A stretch of DNA of 41,227 nt, from positions 1 through 41,227 of IMG/VR virus record IMGVR_UViG_3300032093_000295; one strand, 5' to 3'. Positions 33,301 through 40,982 of this stretch are shown piece after piece. A program made the position numbers and the translations under genes. Every line of letters starts with the position of its first letter. Positions within the stretch are counted from its first letter, which is position 1. Source of the stretch: a virus. Below the pieces are notes generated by a model that saw only the letters and a list, made by a program, of their open reading frames with translations, was not told the origin of the DNA and searched no databases.

Positions 33301-36300
33301 ATAACCTTCAATATTCCCAAAATATTGTTGATCTATATCCCCAATTAGATAATGATAATCCAAATGCCAACCCAAATTCGGCATCTACATTTGCAAAGAG
33401 AGCTCCACTGGGTGATGTTGTCACTAATGATCTCAAGAAGAGTATTACAAGAGAGTCTGTTGATAAGTTTGTCAGGGATGTTGGTATTGGACAATCAATT
33501 GTTGGAGTTTCTACGACATTCTCTTCAGTAACTGCAGGAACGGCAGTAATTACTTTCGGAAGAGAGCACGGATTAAATGGAATCACAACTTATACTAGTT
33601 TTTCTGGTGGTAGTGGATATACCGCAGGAACTTATTATAACGTAAAACTCAATAATTTTGGATCAACAACTTGGCAAGGAGCAACTGCAAAAGTTGTAGT
33701 GGCAGGAGTATCTAGTTCTGTTATTTCCGTTGATATCACTGCTAGTGGTTCTGGATACACTAACGGACAAGTTCTTGAGTTTGATTCGACTGTTATCGGT
33801 CCTGGCGTAGGAGCAGGAATTACCATCACTTCTGCTGGTATTTCAAATGATATTGGAAATACCATTCAAGTTACTGGTATTGGAACAACTTCAGATGGAT
33901 ATTATAGAATTGCTTCTATTCCATCAAGAACACAAGTTTCAGTAGCAGTAACAAATGGTGACCCTAGAATCGTTAGTGGTCAGTATGTATTAAATATTGG
34001 TCCATCTATTCAAATTACATCAACTTCATATAATTCATCTACAGGTATCTCAACATTTACTTGTACAACTGCTCACGGTTTAGTATTTGGTAATCAATTT
34101 AGAGTAATTAATACTTCTAATGTTAATGTTGGTGACTTCTTTGTAGTGGAAAAGGTTAGTGCCACGGTCTTCACGGCAAAAACCAATGCAGCATTGTCAG
34201 TAAATAGTGGTTATGTTCTCAAACACGGTCTATCATCCAATGAAGCAGTAACAGGAGTTGGTGGAGAAAATCTTGGAACCAGAGGAATGTTCATATATGA
34301 TAGTGAGACCACGACACTATCCGCAGATCTCACAGATCAAAGCACCACGATTACAATCCCAATTACCCAATCTCAACTAGGAAGATTCCCTCTAGGATCA
34401 TTCATACAGATTGATAACGAGATTATGAGAGTTGCAAGTAAAACTCTCACTGGTGCCGGTAATAATCAACTTGCGGTAATTCGTGGTTATTTGGGAACAA
34501 GAACACAATCTCACGTAATTGGAACATTAATTAAGAAAATAAAACCACTTCCTATTGAATTCCGTAGACCTTCAATTCTTCGTGCATCTGGACATACTTT
34601 TGAGTATCTTGGATTTGGACCTGGTAACTATTCTACCGGTTTACCACAGGTTCAGGTCAGAGCACTTACTGAGAGAGAGGCATTCTTATCACAATCACAG
34701 CAAAGATCTTGTGGAAGCGTTGTTTATACTGGTATGAATAATGACGGTGACTTCTTCATTGGAAACACCAAATATTCTGCAACCAGTGGTGAGCAAATTA
34801 CATTTGGAATTCCTATTCCAACAGTTACAGGAAGAGATCCATCTAGACTTAGTGTTGTATTTGATGAAGTTACAATTAAAGAGCGTCTAATCGTTGAAGG
34901 TGGTAATTCCTCAACAATTCTATCTCAATTTGATGGGCCAGTTAACTTTAATGGTGAAGTTAGATTCAATTCACCATTAACAATCAATGCATCACTCAGA
35001 GTTAATCAAAATGTAAGAGTAGATGGTCAATTCAGAGTTGAAGGTGAGACGGCATTTAATAATACAGCAGATTCTAGCAGTATAACTACCGGTGCTGTTG
35101 TAATCAAAGGCGGTGTTGGTATTGCCAAGACCGTAAATATTGGTGGAAGATTAAATGTTACCAAAATTACTACAATATTAGATGAAACTGAATCAACCAC
35201 AAAAGACAATGGAGCATTTGTAGTTGAAGGTGGAGTTGGTATTGAAAAGAATCTGAATGTTGGTGGCAATACCGCTATTACAGGATCTGTTACTGTTACT
35301 GGAACTTCTACTTTAGGTGGATTACTTACAGTCAACACTGGTATTGTCCCTGATACTGATGAAGGTGCTTATGTTGGAACAGCAGCACTGCCATTCAGTG
35401 AAGCTCACATTGGTGAGATTAGAATCGCAGATACAACTGATAATACAATTGATACTGCAACTGGAAACCTAGTTTTAGATGCTATTGGTGGAACAGTAAG
35501 TGTAACTCCCAATTTTACTGTTACTGGAACTTCTACTTTAGGTGGATTACTTACAGTCAACACAGGTATTGTTCCTGATACCGATGAAGGTGCATATATC
35601 GGAAGTTCATCCTTACCATTTGCCGAAGCACACATTGGTGAAATTAGAATCGCAAATGATGTCAATAATAATACTATTGATACTGTTACAGGAAACCTAA
35701 TTCTAAATTCTACTGGAGGAACAGTAAGTATCACTGACAACTTAACTGTTTCTAATGCTACTACGCTAAATTCAACCCTCACTGTTGCGGGTACTTCTAC
35801 TCTTAATGGGACAGTTTCCATTACTGGAGACTTTAGTGTTACCAGAGTTGGTAGTAGTTTAGAATATGGTGATGGTTTAGAACTTTATAGAAGTGGTGGT
35901 GCATATATTGACTTCAAACGATCCACTTCACAAGATTATAATGTAAGACTTGATAATTTTGACTCAGGAGCACTTAAACTGACTGGAGCTCTTAATGTTA
36001 CTGGAGATATTACTGCATTTGCATCTGATGAAAGGTTAAAAACCAATGTCAAACCAATTCGAAATGCTCTGGATAAAGTATTCGCTTTAAGTGGATTCAC
36101 GTATAACTTCAATGATATTGGAGAAAAACTTGGTTTCAGTAAAGAAAAGACGCACGTTGGGGTATCAGCACAACAAGTTCAACTAGTTCTTCCAGAAGCA
36201 GTTGTTCCTTGCCCCGCAGATAATAATTATTTAACTGTTAAGTATGAGAAAATAGTTCCACTATTAATTGAAGCAATTAAAGAACTCAAAGAAGAAGTTG

Positions 36301-36326
36301 ATCAATTAAAAAGAAAACTAAAGTAA
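30303..36326 (+). CDS. Giant tail-fibre-like protein with C-terminal S74-type intramolecular chaperone (2007 aa)
   Basis: The N-terminal region, with GRILYVNPNDLDSTDS and NSLTKPFKTIQRALIESA, looks like the start of a right-handed beta-helix protein. The middle contains at least four 'xxHGLxxGxxVxIxG' beta modules (for example RPHGFSAGTPIKIRG, RPHNLKTDDIVIVEG, TAHGLVFGNQFRV) and one GSGYT-type beta domain. From about residue 1550, 'GPVNFNGEVRFNSPLTINASLRV...' and 'TGAVVIKGGVGIAKTVNIGG' repeats form a shaft, including a 75-residue tandem duplication. The last 100 residues start at S1908 with SDERLKTNVKPI and end in a coiled coil (EAIKELKEEVDQLKRKLK). This matches Peptidase_S74 chaperones, which trimerise and then cut before the conserved serine. 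The next gene begins 2 bases after the stop. Confidence 0.87.
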   Translation: MPLNQLENFIKNTEGRILYVNPNDLDSTDSILNQGNSLTKPFKTIQRALIESARFSYLRGRNNDIVEKTTILLFPGEHLIDNRPGYAIKEEDNTARAVAPNGLDFLARDTLSLNLTSNFDLTQEDNILHKFNSIYGGVVVPRGTSIVGLDLRKIKIRPKYVPNPTDDNVPTSAIFRITGACYFWQFSLFDGDETGLVYTDNTDFSSANRSTPTFSHHKLTCFEYADGVNIPSGYDITDLDMYYAKLTNAYNESSGPGREIPGPDKYPAELFGFAKQRPEWEIVGAFAPDPFRLTSIQAGDGLTPSNVITVITERPHGFSAGTPIKIRGVDIQDYNISTKVQSVDPDDENKFTYVIPFVRSNLPANPSPASASVTIETDTVTGASPYIFNCSLRSVWGMNGLLADGSKASGFRSMVTAQFTAVSLQKDDRAFVKYNPEQRIYEGLNLSAVNGSQLSAQSSSTDNNGVYHLDAEAIYRRGWETSHIKLKNDAFIQIVSVFAIGFNKHFDAESGGDGSITNSNSNFGQYSLAATGYKAEAFLKDDTAYVTSIMTPRAIVSEEEKVDWASLDIGLTTSVSIPNHLYIFGFKNPDVKPPIILQQYRLGAKFGDKVYLDTLTGIGGALSVKEANIFLTNNTPNTSNPGVSNVAEGTQTGEKLFRVSSVVNDTTFNLGLDHRLQTGEKVRIFSDNGDLPEGLVENRLYYIIRVTASSTEVQLASSLTNAQINNPITISGGSNLTIVSRVSDKQPGDFGSPVQYDPVNSNWFINTNSNNSIYTTLQSLGVAGFGTDRTEVTYIKRNPDSRSLDEKLYKMRVVIPKETVNARDPVVGFVLQDSSLTAALNNAEFSKTTLTSSDYNYERNPRYITKASVDGTVVTIISDRPHNLKTDDIVIVEGVTSSTNTEGDPKIGYNGRFVVKQITNANTFTYETTDIFGTVHNPGTFTNNTNVRSVLLPRFKRNDLQSNYFVYRNEVISPFIYNVQDGIYHLYVLNASNKVIGEFNNLQYSQNIVDLYPQLDNDNPNANPNSASTFAKRAPLGDVVTNDLKKSITRESVDKFVRDVGIGQSIVGVSTTFSSVTAGTAVITFGREHGLNGITTYTSFSGGSGYTAGTYYNVKLNNFGSTTWQGATAKVVVAGVSSSVISVDITASGSGYTNGQVLEFDSTVIGPGVGAGITITSAGISNDIGNTIQVTGIGTTSDGYYRIASIPSRTQVSVAVTNGDPRIVSGQYVLNIGPSIQITSTSYNSSTGISTFTCTTAHGLVFGNQFRVINTSNVNVGDFFVVEKVSATVFTAKTNAALSVNSGYVLKHGLSSNEAVTGVGGENLGTRGMFIYDSETTTLSADLTDQSTTITIPITQSQLGRFPLGSFIQIDNEIMRVASKTLTGAGNNQLAVIRGYLGTRTQSHVIGTLIKKIKPLPIEFRRPSILRASGHTFEYLGFGPGNYSTGLPQVQVRALTEREAFLSQSQQRSCGSVVYTGMNNDGDFFIGNTKYSATSGEQITFGIPIPTVTGRDPSRLSVVFDEVTIKERLIVEGGNSSTILSQFDGPVNFNGEVRFNSPLTINASLRVNQNVRVDGQFRVEGETAFNNTADSSSITTGAVVIKGGVGIAKTVNIGGRLNVTKITTILDETESTTKDNGAFVVEGGVGIEKNLNVGGNTAITGSVTVTGTSTLGGLLTVNTGIVPDTDEGAYVGTAALPFSEAHIGEIRIADTTDNTIDTATGNLVLDAIGGTVSVTPNFTVTGTSTLGGLLTVNTGIVPDTDEGAYIGSSSLPFAEAHIGEIRIANDVNNNTIDTVTGNLILNSTGGTVSITDNLTVSNATTLNSTLTVAGTSTLNGTVSITGDFSVTRVGSSLEYGDGLELYRSGGAYIDFKRSTSQDYNVRLDNFDSGALKLTGALNVTGDITAFASDERLKTNVKPIRNALDKVFALSGFTYNFNDIGEKLGFSKEKTHVGVSAQQVQLVLPEAVVPCPADNNYLTVKYEKIVPLLIEAIKELKEEVDQLKRKLK
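35291..35563 (+). repeat. Direct repeat from a 225-bp (75-residue) tandem duplication in the 2007-aa fibre
   Basis: A 48-bp stretch at 35291-35338 recurs identically at 35516-35563. It encodes VTGTSTLGGLLTVNT, and the similarity goes on through GIVPDTDEGAY and EAHIGEIRIA. The 225-bp offset keeps the frame. Confidence 0.88.
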
Positions 36327-36327
36327 G

Positions 36328-37398
36328 ATGGCATTACAATCATCAGGACCAATTTCATTTTCACAAATTTCAGCAGAATTTGGTCTTCCTTCTGGAAATA
36401 ATTTGGGAGCATATCGTATTAGTGTTGATGTTGGTAGCCTTAGTGATTTACCTTTAGATACTAATGTGCCACAATCTGGATCAATTAAATTTAGTGATTT
36501 TTATGGCAAAAAACTCAATGTTGTTGTTGATTTATTTTCTGTATCTAATTTTTCGCAGAGATTGGTTGCTCGTTCTAGATATGATCTTAATTCAGTAGTG
36601 GTTGTTGGTGGATTTAAATCCAGACCAGCTAGAAGTTCCGGTAGTAAAATTATTGTTAATATTGACAAAACTGTAGCGTCTATTAAGGGATCAATAAACC
36701 ATGTGGCAGTAAGAACTGGGCCCTGGGATGCTGATACTCAATTAGAAGTTGAAATAGGACCTAATGGTGTATTATATGGATCTGGTGGAGACGGTGGTCG
36801 CGGAGCCAATGATTTAGAACAATACGCTCCAGGCGGAACCCCAGGATCTAGTGGATTGGGAATCGAGTATCCATCCGCCATTCGGAATCGTGGATTTATT
36901 CAAGCCGGAAGTGGTGGTGGAGGTGGTGGAGGGTGGTCAAATAGAACATCAAGAACAGGATCTATTACTCGTCGTAGAAGAGAGAACAGATCTCCTGGTA
37001 CTGGTGGTGGAGGTGGTGCTGGATATCCTGCAGGAAATGGTGGTGCTGGAGGCACTAAAAGCACTGGAAGAGGCACAGTCGCAGGGACTGCTGGTTCTCC
37101 CGGAACTCTTACAACAGGAGGAGCCGGGGGAGTACCTACACTCAAGGATAACGGAGAATTCTACCCTAATATTCGGGGAGGAGACGGTGGTTCTAATGGA
37201 AGTGCAGGAGCGACTGCTGGGAATGGTACTATTGAAACTAAAAGTTATAATAATGACATTCCTATTGGATACGGTGGTGCCGGTGGATCTAGTGGAAGAG
37301 CTATCATCATTTATAATAATGGAAGTGGAACTAGTATTACGAACCTTGGTTCAGGATCTTATACTGGGCCAATAGTTTATAACACCAATCCTACATAA
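36328..37398 (+). CDS. Glycine-rich adhesin-like protein, gp38-like in position and composition (356 aa)
   Basis: Residues 1-62 ('SSGPISFSQISAEFGLPSG ... IKFSDFYGKK') are an attachment module widespread in marine phage virion proteins. Residues about 63-147 form a beta-rich linker. Residues about 150-325 contain glycine-rich motifs (GSGGGGGGGW, GTGGGGGAGY, GNGGAGG, TGGAGGVP, GGDGGSNGSAG, GYGGAGGSSG) separated by polar or basic loops, including RRRR at 215-218. That pattern is the hallmark of T2/S16-type gp38 adhesins, whose motifs pack as polyglycine-II helices while the loops read the receptor. It starts 2 bases after a gp37-like fibre with an S74 chaperone. Likely the receptor-binding tip. 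Sequence identity to gp38 cannot be tested here. Confidence 0.72.
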   Translation: MALQSSGPISFSQISAEFGLPSGNNLGAYRISVDVGSLSDLPLDTNVPQSGSIKFSDFYGKKLNVVVDLFSVSNFSQRLVARSRYDLNSVVVVGGFKSRPARSSGSKIIVNIDKTVASIKGSINHVAVRTGPWDADTQLEVEIGPNGVLYGSGGDGGRGANDLEQYAPGGTPGSSGLGIEYPSAIRNRGFIQAGSGGGGGGGWSNRTSRTGSITRRRRENRSPGTGGGGGAGYPAGNGGAGGTKSTGRGTVAGTAGSPGTLTTGGAGGVPTLKDNGEFYPNIRGGDGGSNGSAGATAGNGTIETKSYNNDIPIGYGGAGGSSGRAIIIYNNGSGTSITNLGSGSYTGPIVYNTNPT

Positions 37399-37404
37399 TA
37401 AATA
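37397..37404 (+). promoter_or_regulatory. Late-promoter-like octamer AATAAATA overlapping a stop codon
   Basis: AATAAATA overlaps the TAA (37396-37398) of the adhesin gene by two bases and ends 19 bases before the ATG at 37424. Confidence 0.52.
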
Positions 37405-37423
37405 ATTAAAAATACCATATAAA

Positions 37424-39562
37424 ATGGCAAATATAAGAAAAAGTTTTAACTTTAGAAATGGTGTTCAAGTTGATGAAGATAATTTAATTGTTAATTCTGT
37501 TGGACTTGTGGGAATTGGCACATCCGTTCCTACCGAATCTCTAGATGTTAGAGGAACTGCAAGAGTTGTTGGTCTTATGACCGCAACGCAAATTAATTCT
37601 CCTAGTGCAGTCATTTCTGGTGTTGCAACGATTGGGATACTATCTGCAGCAAATATTTCCCTTAATTCTGGAATTATAACTTCAACCAATATTTCTGGAT
37701 TGGTCACTTATTATGGTGATGGTGGAAAATTATTAAATCTTCCAACTTCACAATGGGTAGACGTCGATAGTGGATTTGGATATACCAGCATATATGCAGC
37801 AGGAAATGTTGGAATCAATACAAATTATCCATATTCATCCTTCCAAGTTGGTGGAAATCCAATCAATCAAAAAGGTGTAGGAATTAATTCTGGTGGAGAT
37901 ATTAATGCAACTGGAATTGTTACCGCATATGAATTTGTTGGGTTCGGAACAAATATAGAAGGACTAGATGGTGCAAATATTACTACAGGAACAATAAGTG
38001 CGAATAGACTACCAACAATTGATAGTAGTGTCTTAGCACAAAGTATAAGTGTTTCTGGAATTATTACTGCACAAGGAGGATTTTCTGGTAATTTAACCGG
38101 TAATATTAATTCTTCTGGAGTATCTACAATAGCAAATCTCCAGAATACTCAGATTAATTCTGGAATTATTACTGCACAAAATAAGTTTTCTGGATTACTT
38201 GAAGGAACTGTAGTAGGAAGTCTAAATTCCTCCGGAGTATCCACAATAGCAAATCTTCAGAATACTCAGATTAATTCTGGAATTATTACTGCACAAAATA
38301 AGTTTTCTGGGTTATTGGAAGGAAATGTAATTTCTTCTGGAGTATCGACATTTTTTGAAATTAATTCTACCCAAATCACAAATACTGGTTTTATTACTGC
38401 CAGTTATTTTAGTGGTGGATTGATTGGAATTTCTTCCTTTGCCAGAGATTTAACATCTAATGCAAATATTGATATTTACAATGTTGTAACCGATACACTC
38501 ACTTCAGGAATAGCAACAATTTCCAGTAGGTTGAGAGTTTCTGGAAATATTGGGATTAATACTGATTCTCCACAAAGTAATATCCATATTTTTAGTGATT
38601 CAGGATCAAGACTACAGATTACTGGAACTGAATCTACAGTAATTGTTGGTAGTGCTTTAACACCAACATCGAATAGTGGCGGTATTAAATTTGGAAATAC
38701 TGCAGGAATATATCCATATAGTACGATAAAATCTCTAGACATCTTCAATTATGATTTAGGTAATTTGAATTATTACCTAAATTATGGAGTTGGTAATTTA
38801 GGTACAGGAAGTTTTAACTGGATAGATGGGCAAGATGCCTCAACAACTTTAATGACTTTAACTTATGATGGAAATCTTGGTATTGGTGATACGAACCCAA
38901 CTAAAAAACTTCAGGTTGTAGGAGACGCAGAGATTGTAGGAAATATTGATGTAGATACACTTAATGTAACAGGAGATATTACCTCTATTGGAGCTGGAAC
39001 TAGTTCAAGTGTAGAAACATTATATGTTTATGGAGGTTTACCTGCAATTTTGGGGCAGGATGGAGGTCAACTTATTATTCCACAAACAAATCAGAATTTA
39101 GATATTACTTCTGGAGTTTCAACCTTTTTCACTGCTTTTTTTGGTGACAAAATAGCAATTGGAAATACTAATCCTAGAGAGTTATTACATATAGGTTCTC
39201 AATCATTTTCATTAACTCCTGAGGATCCAAATGACGCAATTGATGCTCTTGTAATGAATGGTACTGGTATTGGAATTGGAAGAACTGATATAAGATTTGA
39301 TTTGGGAATTGATTGTCTACAATTTGGTGCAATTTTTGAATCAGTTGGAATAGGAACCACGAATGCAGAAAATCCACCAGGAAATAAGTTTTATGTTAAT
39401 GGTCCTAGCATTGTTAATGGAAATACTAGAGTTTCCGGAATTTTGACTTCAACTAATGGATTTACAAGTGGTATTGGAACAGCAGTACAGATTAGTACAA
39501 TTGGAAATCAATTAATATTTACAGTTCCTGGAGTTGGAACTACCAGTCTAACATTATTTTAA
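37424..39562 (+). CDS. Tail-fibre-like virion protein (712 aa)
   Basis: The N-terminus 'NIRKSFNFRNGVQVDEDNLIVNSVGLVGIGTSVPTESLDVRG' is a cyanophage fibre start followed by the GIGT module. The body is a series of short 'NSSGVSTIANLQNTQINSGIITAQNKFSG' units, including a 117-bp tandem duplication, and 'NIGINTDSPQSNIHIFSD' or GIGDTNPTKKLQVVG modules. The C-terminus (FTSGIGTAVQISTIGNQLIFTVPGVGTTSLTLF) lacks the terminal domains seen in the other fibres. It is followed by a long hairpin rather than another structural gene, so it probably ends the structural operon. No S74 chaperone is present. Confidence 0.83.
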   Translation: MANIRKSFNFRNGVQVDEDNLIVNSVGLVGIGTSVPTESLDVRGTARVVGLMTATQINSPSAVISGVATIGILSAANISLNSGIITSTNISGLVTYYGDGGKLLNLPTSQWVDVDSGFGYTSIYAAGNVGINTNYPYSSFQVGGNPINQKGVGINSGGDINATGIVTAYEFVGFGTNIEGLDGANITTGTISANRLPTIDSSVLAQSISVSGIITAQGGFSGNLTGNINSSGVSTIANLQNTQINSGIITAQNKFSGLLEGTVVGSLNSSGVSTIANLQNTQINSGIITAQNKFSGLLEGNVISSGVSTFFEINSTQITNTGFITASYFSGGLIGISSFARDLTSNANIDIYNVVTDTLTSGIATISSRLRVSGNIGINTDSPQSNIHIFSDSGSRLQITGTESTVIVGSALTPTSNSGGIKFGNTAGIYPYSTIKSLDIFNYDLGNLNYYLNYGVGNLGTGSFNWIDGQDASTTLMTLTYDGNLGIGDTNPTKKLQVVGDAEIVGNIDVDTLNVTGDITSIGAGTSSSVETLYVYGGLPAILGQDGGQLIIPQTNQNLDITSGVSTFFTAFFGDKIAIGNTNPRELLHIGSQSFSLTPEDPNDAIDALVMNGTGIGIGRTDIRFDLGIDCLQFGAIFESVGIGTTNAENPPGNKFYVNGPSIVNGNTRVSGILTSTNGFTSGIGTAVQISTIGNQLIFTVPGVGTTSLTLF
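38108..38324 (+). repeat. 117-bp (39-residue) tandem duplication in the 712-aa fibre
   Basis: Positions 38108-38207 and 38225-38324 are nearly identical and 117 bp apart. Both encode NSSGVSTIANLQNTQ, INSGIITAQNKFSG and LLEG. The few differences by eye are mostly third-position changes. Confidence 0.88.
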
Positions 39563-39582
39563 TCTTTTATAACTGTGTTAAA

Positions 39583-39609
39583 TAATGTAGAAAGAATCTT
39601 TCTACATTA
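39583..39609 (+). terminator. Long perfect hairpin after the fibre block
   Basis: A 12-bp stem (39583-39594 with 39598-39609) closes on a 3-base loop, with arms TAATGTAGAAAG and CTTTCTACATTA. No T-run follows, only TATATTA, so it could be a weak terminator, an RNase site or an mRNA-stabilising end. It lies 20 bases after the fibre stop and before the oxygenase operon. Confidence 0.6.
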
Positions 39610-39633
39610 ATATATTACTATTATCACAATAAT

Positions 39634-40320
39634 ATGAGCAATGATGAACAATTGAAAATATATGCTGAACCAATCACATCTTTATATTATATAAAATTAA
39701 AGATGCCTGATGATTTATTATTGAAAATAAATCAAGACATAGACTATTTGATTTTAAATAAAGAAGAATTTCAAAAATGGAATAAAAAATTAGCTGGAAA
39801 TATTGAAGAAGAGTATAAACTTTCAGATGAAACATTTTCACTTTTAGAAAATTTTTTCATTGAAGTTGCTCAAAACTACTTTCTTGTATTGGAAGATGAA
39901 ACATTAAATCCCACCAAAAAATGGGATCACGCCGAGGGATTTTTTGATAAGCAGGTATCATACACTCTAGAAAGTTTATGGGTTAATTTACAAAAAAAAT
40001 ATGAATTTAATCCAATTCATACACATTCTGGAGATTATTCTTTTGTAATATGGATTCGCATACCTTACAATTTAGAAGATGAATTAAATTTACATAATTC
40101 CAAAAATGCGAACCAACCTTGTAACTCACTTTTTGAATTTCATTTTCTTGCAGCTTCTGGGGATATACAATCCCTACCATTAAAAGTCGATAAAAATTGG
40201 GAAGGAACTATGGTAATGTTTCCATCTTGGCTTAATCATAGTGTCTATCCTTTTTACACTTCAGATGATTATCGCATTTCAATTTCAGGCAACATAAATG
40301 TTAATATAGGTGATACATGA
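39634..40320 (+). CDS. Putative 2OG-Fe(II) oxygenase 1 (228 aa)
   Basis: Predicted to use 2-oxoglutarate, O2 and Fe(II) to hydroxylate a substrate. The HxH-type metal motif is at 129-131 (NPIHTHSGDYSFV), the distal histidine is H202 in MFPSWLNHSVYPF, and R214 (DDYRISISGN) is in position to bind 2-oxoglutarate. The order and spacing fit double-stranded beta-helix oxygenases of the kind frequent in cyanophages. The N-terminal 100 residues are helical and not recognised. There is no signal peptide. The stop overlaps the next start in an ATGA junction, so the two genes are translationally coupled. The substrate is unknown. Confidence 0.8.
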   Translation: MSNDEQLKIYAEPITSLYYIKLKMPDDLLLKINQDIDYLILNKEEFQKWNKKLAGNIEEEYKLSDETFSLLENFFIEVAQNYFLVLEDETLNPTKKWDHAEGFFDKQVSYTLESLWVNLQKKYEFNPIHTHSGDYSFVIWIRIPYNLEDELNLHNSKNANQPCNSLFEFHFLAASGDIQSLPLKVDKNWEGTMVMFPSWLNHSVYPFYTSDDYRISISGNINVNIGDT

Positions 40321-40982
40321 GTAACATAAAAAAAACATACGAAGATTCAACAAGAATTCCACTTTTTCCAATTTCTTATTTTCATAGTAAAGTTGAAAAT
40401 AATGAAGAAATTAAGAATCTTTTAGTTTCTAAAATACTTAAAGATTCCGAAGAACTTCCGATTCCTGAAGGATGGTTTACCAATAAATTAAAAACATCTT
40501 TTTCAGGAGAAAAACCTGGAAAAGAGATATTCTTTGGTGAGGATAATACGTATCAGTCTATTTTACAAGAAAAATATGCAAAATGTCTTGACAGTTTTTT
40601 TGATTTTAATTATCGCATAATGATAGATGAAATATGGTATAACTGTTATACTGATGGAGAATATCAAGAAGAGCACGACCATTTAAGCAGTCCATTCAAT
40701 AATATTCATTTTTCGTGTATACATTTTCTATCTTTTGATAAGAATATTCATAGACCCCCAAAATTTAAGGATCCATTAGACCAACTTAGAACTATATCAT
40801 TGGAAATGAATAGAAATAATTACCAACCATATTACTATCCAGATATTGAGGAGGGAGACTTTATAATGTTTCCTTCATATCTTCGCCATTCTGTTGAACC
40901 CTGCGTGTATAGTGTGGACTATCCCAGAATTACAATTGCAATGAATATACAAGTTTTAGAATATGGAGGAAATTTGGAATGA
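40317..40982 (+). CDS. Putative 2OG-Fe(II) oxygenase 2 (221 aa)
   Basis: Shows the same architecture as its neighbour: EEHDHLSS holds H120 and H122, EEGDFIMFPSYLRHSVEP holds H191, and DYPRITIAMN holds R204. The proteins on the two sides of the junction are similar only around these motifs, so they are distinct family members rather than a recent duplication. It starts within the previous stop (ATGA, 4-base overlap) and ends in a second ATGA overlap with the next gene. It probably forms a coupled set acting on one substrate or a related series. Confidence 0.8.
   Translation: MSNIKKTYEDSTRIPLFPISYFHSKVENNEEIKNLLVSKILKDSEELPIPEGWFTNKLKTSFSGEKPGKEIFFGEDNTYQSILQEKYAKCLDSFFDFNYRIMIDEIWYNCYTDGEYQEEHDHLSSPFNNIHFSCIHFLSFDKNIHRPPKFKDPLDQLRTISLEMNRNNYQPYYYPDIEEGDFIMFPSYLRHSVEPCVYSVDYPRITIAMNIQVLEYGGNLE

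Noticed and set aside
36851-37375. Overlapping frames in the glycine-rich adhesin gene
   Set aside because: GGT/GGA-rich DNA leaves the other frames open, giving Val/Glu/Leu-rich or Pro-rich artefacts. The adhesin frame alone has a proper start, linkage and composition.
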